Shown here: piece by piece, positions 60,801 through 64,000 of the stretch
How positions within the stretch are numbered: position 1 is the stretch's first letter
Layout: every line of letters begins with the position of its first letter
Notes under the pieces: model-generated
The model's input: only the letters and a program-made list of their open reading frames with translations
What the model was told of the DNA's origin: nothing
Databases searched by the model: none
Source: JANLQX01 sp031368215
Lineage (GTDB): Bacteria > Actinomycetota > Acidimicrobiia > Acidimicrobiales > JANYDT01
Reading direction: 5' to 3'
DNA: 64,000 bases
Assembly: GCA_031368215.1 (NCBI GenBank)
Contig: JANLRD010000224.1
Span: 1 to 64,000, forward strand
Translations under genes and position numbers: made by a program

Positions 60801-62204
60801 GGGGTCCGCCGGGATGGGCATGCCTTCCGGGCAGGTGCCGTTCGGGAGGCGATCGGTGATCGTCATGGCGTTGATGCGCCGGTATTCGCTTGTTCGTGTC
60901 GTCAACGTGCTCGTGATCAGTGCGGCGTGCACGACACTGCCGGATGCCGACTTGTCCATCGCGAGGTCCTCGGCCTGGAAGGAGGTCGACGCGGTGTCGC
61001 CGTAGAACGTTCCCGCTCCGAGGACCCGGGGTCCGCTGTAGCTGGCACCCGAGCTCGCCGAGTTCGTGCCGACCTGTTCGGCCCCGTCAGCGAGGGTCGA
61101 CGGGGCGACCTGCGCCTCCTCGGTCCATGGACCGGTGTTGTTGTTGAGGTTGGCGCCCTGCAGCCCGCTCGCCGGTGTCGGAACGATCCCCACGAACGGT
61201 CGGTTCTCATGCAGCGGGATGCCGGCGCGATAGGTGATCGTCTGGGTGCCACCGGCGGCGAGCTGGGAGCCCGGACCGGTCGCCGGGAACGTCCAGCGAA
61301 CCCACGTGGTGCCGATCGGCGGCGTGAACAGGGCGCCGGCCGCGCTCGTTACCGGTGTCGAACCGTTCATCGTCATGATGCTCACCGTGGGGCTGCCGAG
61401 CGCGCCGACGTATTGGCAGGCGCTCGGGCTGAGACGAGGTGAACCGGTGTATTCGAGGGCGCCGGGCGCGGTGTTGTCGGTCGTGGTGCAGCCGAGCAGT
61501 TCGAGACTGGGGGGAAGGAAGTCGTCCACCGTGAAGGCACCGGTGGGGGCGATCGAGTTGTTCTCGATGGTCAGGGTGAACGACGTCGAGTTGCTGTGCA
61601 CGCCCCGGAGCAGTTCACCGCCTCCGGACTTGCGCAGCTGGTACGGGATGACCGTCGTGTTCACCGATCCGCTGGTCCCCGAACCCGGGGCCGTCGACGA
61701 GTTCACCGTGCCGTTGGCGAGGAACTTGACCAGTACCCGGGGATCGGTGTTCGAGTACGCCTGAGCCGTCGTGGCGAAGACACTGCCGACGGGATGGGTG
61801 ACCGGATCCACGGCGACGCTGACGCTGATCGACTGGCACACGTTGGTCTGGAGGTCGCTCACGTTGTTCCACACCAGCGTCGTCTCTCCCGGCGCGGGAC
61901 TGTTCGCGTAGATCACCGGTGCGGTCGCGGTCCCGCTGGTGCTCACGTGGGAGAGGCCGGCCGGCAGGACCTGGCGGAAGGTCAGGTTGTAGGTGTCCGG
62001 GCCGAACGGATTGCACGCACGCAGCGTGTAGGAGACGTTTCCCCCCTGCAGGACCCGGCCTGTTCCTCCGAGGACCACCGACAGCGTCGGCGCCGCTTCA
62101 ACACGCATCGCCGGGCCGACGACGAGGCCGGTGAGCAGCACGAGGGCAGCCGCAAGCAACCGGCGGACGCGTTTGCCGGGCGACAGAGTGCTGAGCAGTG
62201 ACAT
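45711..62204 (-). CDS. Giant surface protein with 35 SdrD_B-like repeats and LAFTG sorting signal
   Basis: 5497 residues in one uninterrupted frame. A signal peptide occupies residues 1-~38 (RRLLAAALVLLTGLVVGPAM). Residues ~40-1270 form DUF11-like/isopeptide-type beta domains holding all 12 visible cysteines. From ~1272 to ~5370 I count 35 SdrD_B-like units, each opening with a GD.VW.D.N.NG..D.GE pattern that in staphylococcal relatives binds calcium. A Thr/Pro/Arg-rich wall-spanning linker follows. The C-terminus is LAFTG, a hydrophobic helix and an Arg-rich tail, a sortase signal of the LAxTG type common in actinobacteria. The protein likely forms a long stalk for adhesion or cell contact. 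No sortase gene is nearby. The ATG has no Shine-Dalgarno. The reading frame and repeats are certain; the function is not. Confidence 0.9.
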   Translation of the reverse strand: MSLLSTLSPGKRVRRLLAAALVLLTGLVVGPAMRVEAAPTLSVVLGGTGRVLQGGNVSYTLRACNPFGPDTYNLTFRQVLPAGLSHVSTSGTATAPVIYANSPAPGETTLVWNNVSDLQTNVCQSISVSVAVDPVTHPVGSVFATTAQAYSNTDPRVLVKFLANGTVNSSTAPGSGTSGSVNTTVIPYQLRKSGGGELLRGVHSNSTSFTLTIENNSIAPTGAFTVDDFLPPSLELLGCTTTDNTAPGALEYTGSPRLSPSACQYVGALGSPTVSIMTMNGSTPVTSAAGALFTPPIGTTWVRWTFPATGPGSQLAAGGTQTITYRAGIPLHENRPFVGIVPTPASGLQGANLNNNTGPWTEEAQVAPSTLADGAEQVGTNSASSGASYSGPRVLGAGTFYGDTASTSFQAEDLAMDKSASGSVVHAALITSTLTTRTSEYRRINAMTITDRLPNGTCPEGMPIPADPNCTSGNVPVITVNGTPVVVNSPFYASVTLGGDGTYAVTWDSTVVPALASVPPNATVVVTFTSRVRPTYQNGQAVLTNDDFTNYSYVNGQIEKEAPGDPAPGNELGGQADGQSIQDDASAGVAGISVQLDKKVAIRSSLPNGMAVSSAVGVNCAAGTVAYTSTSTGGYATGDIACFKLRAFVPVNISASSVKVTDFLPNGMRYIPGSARTTAANTVTIPAATAPVAASPEPDVSGVSLTDGGGTLEWSIGSIDNIGETFEVTVAVELVNPETATAGDLTDNLLKLTSVNTAGQVFAQRVNTGIVWSMPLPKVRKGVDTVERPANASPVYPGDYSAVFSSTGPDQGDGIAVQAFDHVTYRIDLHNTGDIAAKTVTVWDRLPSTPLAITCADVVSASITAGGSCVAAPFPHIEWTVPTVAVSPAVSPAVTLRYRVAIPDTVNSGAVETNTAGITSYQNPINTAAGTFTYVPSSNLDTTRTSNVSAILNDTVSVTVVTPTPTKTVTLPTCVGSGCLPDVRIGDPVKYRITVDLPRTKLIDAHVLDTVPTNLTNVTWTAKLERGATDITAGNLVATSGSGNAIDVAVVDPFDNTSTVGETAVLTLDVDAVVADVVGNVDGSDIINTASFSSRPTIGGIPVERTSANAVVNVTVPNVTIAKAIALTSPARVPQQGVLPGDVVTYEITLADTGTGKAFEVKANDVVPVNLTPNPASILIDGAAVTGPDSASFTGQTLSAQIDEIAPGSSKKIRYTATVDTPVTPSPLLTPGLTNTVTLTEYRTLPTNPSNPNIRVITPNTTASRTVYPLSKVGDLVWKDVNGNGVRDAGDNGLVLPGGVTVTLSGTDILGNAVNRGTTSDPLTGAYVIDDLMPSNATGYQIVFTRPPGLYFSPRAVATPLTSDTDSDALIASGQTARFVVLSNENIITVDAGLYEPAVIGNFVFVDADADGIQDVGETGLAGANVLLTDVNGLPVADGLGNTVVTQLTSSTGAYSFGALPPGTYQVRVVPPVGYTLSPNDRLGDDTVDSDVLAGTGRSSSVSVIPGETNNTVDAGFFRAVTIGDRLWIDRNSNGTRDAADTAGVSGATVTLEGAGLDGIFGTVDDIAGSMTTVAGGAYSFTKSGVNNTGAALPPGDYRLTFSLPATYEFSPASVGAPKSSNTDSDANETTGMTATFTMNENEATISVDAGVWKRVTLGNFVWEDLNANGVQDVGEPPVSAVGVELLDATGASFGVPITTTTDAFGAWTIPNIRPGDYRVKFTPPVGAGWNFSPTGAGSAATDSNPNPATGMTATFAVVSGTDDFTIDAGLYKYATLGDLVWEDANGNGVRDGGDDGNDGVTVRLLDNSGNPVLNAGLPIQTTTAGGGIYTFGSVVPGTYRIGIVKPSGWAFTILNSASATDLTDSDITRATGVSDPVTLISDQTDNSVDGGMYRTSSVGDLVWVDANGSGVRDTGENGVAGAVLRLVDALGVRAIDASGTSISDQTTTGSGAYAFTNLSPGIYRVVVVTRPSGYQLTPALVTINGATPATDSDVDTTTNRTALITLTSGTVEQTIDVGMARPVSIGNQVWVDTNADGTRSGTETAGVNGATAALLGAGLDATFGTADDVTGSAATNASGIYTFTRAGINNSGALLAPGAYQVTFGLPIGWEFTTASAAAPLSSDTDSDASTTVGPTFGRTGTITLTEGQTTTNLDAGMFQRATVGDRVWEDLNANGIQDSGEPGISGATVELLDATGASFTVPVTTTTDGSGLWSIANLRPASYRIAFTAPTGAGWQPTPTGFGAPATNSDADVVTGITPVITVDSGVNDTGFDAGYYRFASIGNYVWEDTDGNGAQDVGEPGVGAATVTLTGTTGAGVVITPPTTTTAAGTGLYQFANVVPGVYVVTVTPPSGMVVTLRDVSTATDTTDSDANPSGASPSTTLRSNEANTTVDTGLIRPATIGDRVWHDTNGDGIQTAGEDGIAGVTVRLVDVSSNPVLDASGVLVNATTTDANGNYSFTNLRPGTYRVLVTAPNGYVFTDQTATTGGATTSTDSNADATGATALVSVVSGETNSTVDAGLFRGVVIGDQVWDDTNADGTRQLTETTGIGGVTVRLLNSSAAVIATVTTASDGTYSFTRAGLDNSGALLREGDYRVEFVRPSGYLPSPASSTGPRASGIDSDADLATGRTAVFSVPDGVTTTHIDAGFFAAASVGDRVWDDTNADGIQDSGEPGLDGITVELLAGASVVRTTVTSGGGAYVFDNLVPGTYRVHFAAPSGWTPSPVGRGSAATNSDAAVMTGMTPPFTLQSGQSPTDVDTGFFRTVILGDRVWEDLNGNGVQDIGEPGVANVRVRLLDTAGTPILDGSGDPVTQLTNATGNYRFDGLVPGIYRIRIDAPSGFTLTVANVGSNTADSDLNKTSGISGSTTLGSGEVNLTIDAGIVNLPIVSGYVYVDADNDAVRDTGEAPIVGAVITLTGVDVFGTSRTSAVTSGADGYYQFTGLEASNLAGYTLTETQPAGYIDGRDTVGSAGGSLGGPIPTRDVLTGIVVGSSTNSARNNFGELVPGSIAGSVYVDITGDGNRQVGEPGIATVSIALNGSDDLGNTVNRATTTASDGSFAFTGLRPGTYAVTEVTQPASYLDGAERAGTAGGTTTTNDQIGGVTIASGTTSTGNLFGEKPLAPVAYTSISGAVRVDPNTNGARDTGENGTIAGVTITLRDASGAVVATTATDVNGNYSFSGIPVGDYSVTETQPIGYGSSSPNTRSVTAPVGGLSGQDFFDTTSTLAGRVFIDADNNGIFDSGEQPIGSITIRVTGIDVNGRSVNLATTTSVDGSWSIDGLIAGVYTVTEPTQPIGYGDGRDAIGTLGGTRPGNGIGTDSVTGITVGVGVNGTGYDFGEISSTVSISGSVYLDRNRDAVRDAGVDDPLAGVVVVLRNTSGDEIARTTSGSDGSYRFDNLVSGADYRIDQVTPTGFGRSQNPTAIAVNGLPATGVTGQNFGDTVSTISGFVYVDANDNGARNAGETPISGVTITLSGVNASGSTVSRTTVSNASGAWTFTDLLSGTYAVVETQPPSYADGRDTAGTAGGTVTNDRIAAISIGAGIDASTYLFGERQNTTSLSGSVFIDAAGNGTIDSGDTGLGGVTITLRDAGNNVIATAVTNPDGTYVFTNLVPGSYSVTETQPNGYGSSTPNVIPTVTVPLEGVANINFGETAGSLAGHVYVATTNDGVRQAGESTGISGVSITLTGTDVNGPVSRTTSTDATGAYQFDNLLAGTYAVSETQPGGYTDAIDSVGTVNAVNAGTLGNDTVTAITIPAAGAGVGYDFAESRVPPTGAFVAGLVFLDNAANGSLDTGDTGLGGWTIELLNNAGSVVASVTSAADGTFRITNLGTNNAGAVLPAGVYSVRETQKTTHGSSTPNLIANLNVPPTGRSDQNFGETLSSLSGRVVIDTNDDGIADPTETGVSGVVLTLNGTDALGAALSRTTTTGVDGSYVFTGVPAGSYTVTETQPGAYDDGREHVGTVNGSSTGVLVPTDAIGSIVLPPGVASLGVGYDFGELVRPTVTGATLNGTVFLDRNRSGSSPDSGEPGLGGVTLTLFDALNNLVGTTTTAPDGTYAFAGLRPGTYRIVETQPNGLGSTTPNTLSPLTVSTGGLANVNFGEIGASLAGQVYVDTSNDGVRQAPGEAAIAGVTVTLSGTDANGAAVNRTTSTALDGAYRFDDLLAGTYSISETQPSAYLDGLDAVGAITGPNPSANAGTLGNDVIAAIALPVEAIGAGYDFGEKVRPTPAGTAFLEGVVWVDANSSATIDSGEAGLAGVLLTLRNSSNVVIDTTLTGPDGRYRFTNLAPGTYSVAETQPSGYISTTPDSIPSAIVPGSGLSNQNFGERLGVGTTGTTTSLRGSVWIDRNANGSIDAGEAGLGGVVLTLLDSTGASVSTTVTNPDGSYAFTNLAPGTYSVSEAQPTAYGSSTPDILSTLSVPPAGLAGVNFGETTASVTGFVYVDANNDGAKAPTSAERGIGGVSVNLSGVDVNGVPVSASTSTGPDGSFVFTGLPAGTYSVIETQPTGYGDGIDTAGSTGAAGADTITAIVVTPGGLSSGHLFGEQETLPTTVFVRGTVFLDRDRNSSAGPGDGVIVGVAVQLRDGTGALIGTAMTGADGTYLFTGLTPGASYTVTEVQPVGFGSSLRSTNTEAITAPASGGVSDIDFGDTLSSIAGSVYNDVDGSGGRTSVVGPAEPGISGVTVTLNGTTAAGNAVTRTMTTSPDGSYAFTDLPAGVYTLTETQPSGWSDGQDAAGTAGGGVGNDVIVDISLPLDVQATGYTFGERVPSAAVTTTLSGVVFVDRGADGLTANGVRDSGEPGVLGVTLVLRDSNGAEVARTTTLGDGSYSFPNVAPGTYTVEEIQPLNYGSSTPNTLTSLTVPATGLTGVNFGETLGAIIGTVYSDANNNGVQDSSEPGIAGVTITLTGNDRANNAVTRTATTLSDGTYSFLDLLASDATGYTVTEGQPAGWMDGLDTSSVHGTIGDDVVSGVVLAPGEQTPVGRFGELAPVAVGDRVWDDLNGNGIQDPSEPGIDGVSVTLAGIDDRGAVVSRSTITSSTAGSAGGWLIDTLRPGNYTVTFAKPGMVATATTVAAGTRATDSDATANGSTASFELRANIDLVSTTSDDRDVDGGLYTPISIGNYVWRDDDLDGMQDAGEPPVGNVTVTLRHAGPDGLFGTADDRITTTTTDGAGAYLFVGVAPGNARIVINPPPRYGHSPQGVAAGDPTGGGTNALIDSNIDPVTHAADVVLVSGLDRSDVDAGLEPKGSLGGRVWNDGTTTGDGRQGTGEPGISGVVARLLYPDGTPVLAVDGSPLTVVSGADGSYLFDDIVARSYIVAFDVPSDLKVTLRGIGDASTDSDVDPKTFRTGVLVVLPLGDVRHVDAGLLNLLGPPFIVPPSTAATTTTGARAATTTTELSRGASTTSLTPNTGATTTVAEGSADTTAASPSTKPGRGPRKPRSGSTTTTPKPDTEVRSRLAFTGAEFGALVMLGLALGASGALLLHTSRRRRAR
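46085..47232 (-). repeat. Repeat block III: three long SdrD_B-like units
   Basis: Three units of ~115-130 residues (openings VAVGDRVWDD, ISIGNYVWRD, GSLGGRVWND), each with the TDSD or DSN motif and ending VDAGL or VDGGL. They resemble block I rather than the neighbouring block II, so the long type brackets the alternating type. Confidence 0.75.
47233..53555 (-). repeat. Repeat block II: 19 units alternating between two subtypes
   Basis: Units 14-32 mostly alternate. A longer subtype of ~110-120 residues carries YxDGxDxxGTxxG and ends GYDFGE or similar. A shorter subtype of ~95 residues carries GSSTPN and ends NFGET. The repeating module is therefore a two-domain pair of about 210 residues. 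Confidence 0.75.
53556..58395 (-). repeat. Repeat block I: 13 long SdrD_B-like units
   Basis: Thirteen units of ~115-135 residues. Each opens with a variant of VGDRVWEDLNGNGVQDxGE, contains a GTYRV or GDYRV strand and a TDSDxN motif, and closes with xVDAGxxR. Units 3, 7 and 11 share an insertion (DNSGA-, NNTGA- or NNSGA-like) at four-unit spacing, hinting at duplication of a four-unit block. Confidence 0.75.
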
Positions 62205-62336
62205 GACGGCACGTTCATCGTCAACCCGAGATCCCCGCTGAAGGCCCTTCCTGGGTCGAACGGACGAGTCCGCTGGTTCGATCGGCCCATGGTGCGGCCC
62301 TCAACGGCACACGATGGCTCGGCGAACGTTTCCAAC

Positions 62337-62350
62337 GGGGGAAGTCCCCC
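62337..62350. promoter_or_regulatory. GGGGG-AAGT-CCCCC hairpin upstream of the giant gene
   Basis: A perfect 5-bp G/C stem with a tetraloop, about 135 bases before the giant gene start. Role unknown. The remaining sequence between 62205 and 62411 should hold the giant gene promoter; none was recognised. Confidence 0.35.
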
Positions 62351-62364
62351 ATTCGCCTCAAATT

Positions 62365-62381
62365 GACCACGCATCGTGGTC
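62365..62381 (-). terminator. Hairpin after the methyltransferase gene
   Basis: GACCACG (62365-62371) pairs with CGTGGTC (62375-62381) around CAT. On the minus strand it lies about 30 bases after the methyltransferase stop and is followed by AATTT, so termination before the giant gene is plausible. Confidence 0.5.
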
Positions 62382-62411
62382 TCATGCGTCCCGTCAGCGC
62401 GGTGAGTGTTG

Positions 62412-63353
62412 TTACCGAGAGATCGGTCGGGGTTTGGCGAGGGTCATGCAGAACAACGGTCGAACCAGACCGAATCTGGTCAGGACGCGCTCAACCCGGA
62501 GCGCGAACCGCACCCGGTGACCGACCGACCACTTGGCCATGTCGATGTTCGGCGCATTGCCGTCGAGGAGCGGATACAGGAGGGACCCGAAGCGGACCTC
62601 ATGGATGATCTCGAAGTGGTGCTCGAGCTCGGGAACCAGGCGATCGGAGTTGCACGCTTCCGACGGGTCGAATCGTCCCGGTGGGTACTGGAGGAACGAT
62701 CCCTTCTTCTCGCCCAGGTGCGTCGTGCGCTGTCGGGTGTTGAAGAGCCGAAGCAGCAAACGGGTCACGAAGGCGTTGCGCCGGGGGATCTGCAGAAAGG
62801 GTGGCCCGATCCACTCGAAGAGGAACAACAGCCCGTCGGGCGCCAACGCCTGGTTCAGCTGGAAGAACGCGTTCCCCAGGTTGTGGATGTGATGGATGCC
62901 ATGGAGTCCGACGGCGAAGTCCAGTGATCCGGGATCCAGGTCGAGCCGGTTCGCGTCGGCCAGCACCCCGTGGAAGGGCAGTCCGGCCATGAGCTCCGTC
63001 GCGCGCTTGAGGGACTCTCCCGATAGGTCGATGCCGGTGACGGATGCGTACTCCACGCCATCGCGGGTTTCGAAGTATCCCTTCTCGGCCGCCATGTCGC
63101 CACACACCAGGGCCAGGCCGCGAAGGTGCTTCGACCTCTCGCCGTAGTTTGCGATGAGATGTCGGTTGATCAGACCGACCGTGTCTCTGTTCGGTTCGAA
63201 CCGCCACGCATAGTGCTGACCCACCCACGGAAGAGAAAGCCAGGAAACGTCACGCACCACGTCGACGTCGATGCGGTCCCAGTGCGCCTCGGGTAGGTCA
63301 GCCGTCACCGACGTAAACGTACCAAAGCACCGCTCGGGGATCCCCTCGACCAT
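62412..63353 (-). CDS. SAM-dependent methyltransferase, class I
   Basis: 313 residues from ATG 63353 (329 from a TTG at 63401). The SAM-binding Rossmann core is visible: ALVCGDMAAEKGYFE (motif I, with CGDMA for the usual GCG), VTGIDLSGESLKRA, LADANRLDLDPGSLDFAVGLHGIHHI and LAPDGLLFLFEWIG. The rest is unlike common lipid or quinone methyltransferases I know, so the substrate is unknown. It precedes the giant gene by 207 bases, with a hairpin between, and is divergent from the phosphoribosyltransferase gene. Confidence 0.82.
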   Translation of the reverse strand: MVEGIPERCFGTFTSVTADLPEAHWDRIDVDVVRDVSWLSLPWVGQHYAWRFEPNRDTVGLINRHLIANYGERSKHLRGLALVCGDMAAEKGYFETRDGVEYASVTGIDLSGESLKRATELMAGLPFHGVLADANRLDLDPGSLDFAVGLHGIHHIHNLGNAFFQLNQALAPDGLLFLFEWIGPPFLQIPRRNAFVTRLLLRLFNTRQRTTHLGEKKGSFLQYPPGRFDPSEACNSDRLVPELEHHFEIIHEVRFGSLLYPLLDGNAPNIDMAKWSVGHRVRFALRVERVLTRFGLVRPLFCMTLAKPRPISR

Positions 63354-63498
63354 CGGTGCTGCAGCGGTAGGCGATGCGCCTGACAGGAACTGGACAGTCA
63401 ACCTGGCCCGTTTGACCTCGGGGACCGACCCCGAGCGCGCGATGAACTTCGGCGGACGACGCGCCTGGCGCCCGGCGCGCCGCTAGGGTCTCGACACC
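63354..63498. promoter_or_regulatory. Divergent region with a 7-bp hairpin
   Basis: CTCGGGG (63417-63423) pairs with CCCCGAG (63429-63435). TAGGGT at 63484-63489 is a possible -10 element ten bases before the hpt GTG, which would give a nearly leaderless mRNA. Confidence 0.35.
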
Positions 63499-64000
63499 GT
63501 GACACTCGCTGACGACGGTCGATTCCCTGAACTTGGTCCGGTGATGGTGAGCGCCGCGGAGCTCGCCGACATCGTGGCCCGACTGGGCGAACGCATCTCC
63601 GTCGACTACGCCGGGCTGAATCCGCTCATGGTCGGGGTGCTGCGAGGGGCCTTCGTGTTCATGGCGGACCTGGCCCGGGCCATTCCGATGAACGTCGAGG
63701 TCGACTTCATGGCGGTCTCCTCCTATGGCCACGCGACCGAGTCGAGCGGCGTCGTCCGCATCATCAAGGACCTCGACACCGACATCACCGGCCGTCACGT
63801 CGTCCTCGTCGACGAGATCGTCGATTCAGGTCTCACCATGAACTATGTGCGCCGACTTCTCGCCGATCGAGGAGCATCGAGTGTCGAAGTATGCGCGCTG
63901 TTGATCCGTGAATCTCTTTCCCATGTCGACATCTCGACGCTTCGGTACTTCGGGCGGACCATCCCGGCTGATTGGGTCGTCGGGTATGGCCTCGATGCCG
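63499..64000 (+). CDS. hpt: Hypoxanthine phosphoribosyltransferase (runs off the right edge)
   Basis: 167 residues are visible from GTG 63499 to the window end. LMVGVLRGAFVFMADLARAI, VEVDFMAVSSYGHATESSGVVRIIKDLDTDITGRHVVLVDEIVDSGLTMNYVRRLL and the PRPP-binding loop VVLVDEIVDSGLT match Hpt, which salvages hypoxanthine and guanine using PRPP. The IPADWVVGYGLDA end is close to the usual C-terminus, so only a short part is missing. It often precedes ftsH in related genomes, which would lie outside the window. Confidence 0.95.
   Translation, partial: MTLADDGRFPELGPVMVSAAELADIVARLGERISVDYAGLNPLMVGVLRGAFVFMADLARAIPMNVEVDFMAVSSYGHATESSGVVRIIKDLDTDITGRHVVLVDEIVDSGLTMNYVRRLLADRGASSVEVCALLIRESLSHVDISTLRYFGRTIPADWVVGYGLDA

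Noticed and set aside
1..64000. tRNA, rRNA, insertion sequences, prophage or CRISPR
   Set aside because: I looked for them and found no cloverleaf-type tRNA ends, transposase motifs, integrase genes or repeat-spacer arrays.

Overview
The window is high-GC DNA with dense, tightly packed genes, many GTG starts and weak Shine-Dalgarno sites. It carries a Gram-positive-type flagellar locus: no P-ring or L-ring genes, and FliW plus CsrA present. Thr/Pro/Ala-rich exported segments, an LAxTG-type sorting signal and giant SdrD_B-repeat proteins suggest a motile actinobacterium, possibly of class Acidimicrobiia. That placement is an inference from gene content; no rRNA gene is present.

Layout. 1-3198: minus-strand genes for the start of an unknown membrane protein, an IPNS-like 2-oxoglutarate/Fe(II) oxygenase and an alkylsulfatase-type metallo-beta-lactamase. 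3332-6102: plus-strand operon of a FliA/WhiG-type sigma factor, CheY, CheR and CheX. 6192-8570: minus-strand HDOD protein and GGDEF diguanylate cyclase. 8865-18015: late flagellar genes flgN, flgK, flgL, fliW, csrA, an EAL-like/HDOD gene, fliC, fliD, fliS and a small partner. 18238-42234: one long run of basal body, export and motor genes: flgB flgC fliE fliF fliG fliH fliI fliJ, a NlpC/P60-lytic transglycosylase, fliK flgD flgE flbD motA motB fliL fliM fliN fliO fliP fliQ fliR flhB flhA flhF. 42292-45488: a small membrane protein, a soluble hybrid histidine kinase and a convergent OmpR-type response regulator. 45711-62204: a single 16.5-kb gene for a 5497-residue surface protein. 62412-64000: a SAM methyltransferase and the start of a divergent hypoxanthine phosphoribosyltransferase gene.

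How it works together. The genes supply a nearly complete flagellar export apparatus, MS and C ring, stator, hook and filament. A sigma factor, the FliW-CsrA switch and c-di-GMP/HDOD proteins are the likely regulators. No chemoreceptor, CheA, CheW or CheB, no FlgF/FlgG rod gene and no FlhG is present here. FliM lacks the usual N-terminal CheY-docking peptide and FlhF lacks a P-loop, so motor control may differ from the textbook version.

The most unusual pattern is translational. Many neighbouring genes overlap by four bases (ATGA, GTGA or TTGA). At seven junctions where genes are separated, the gap is filled exactly by one or two tiny ORFs that start on the upstream TGA and end on the downstream start codon. 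Three of these gaps contain tandemly duplicated DNA. A second strong signal is a hairpin in the flagellin leader that presents the Shine-Dalgarno sequence in a GGA hexaloop, as expected for a CsrA target. The third is the giant repeat protein, with 35 SdrD_B-like units in a higher-order pattern.
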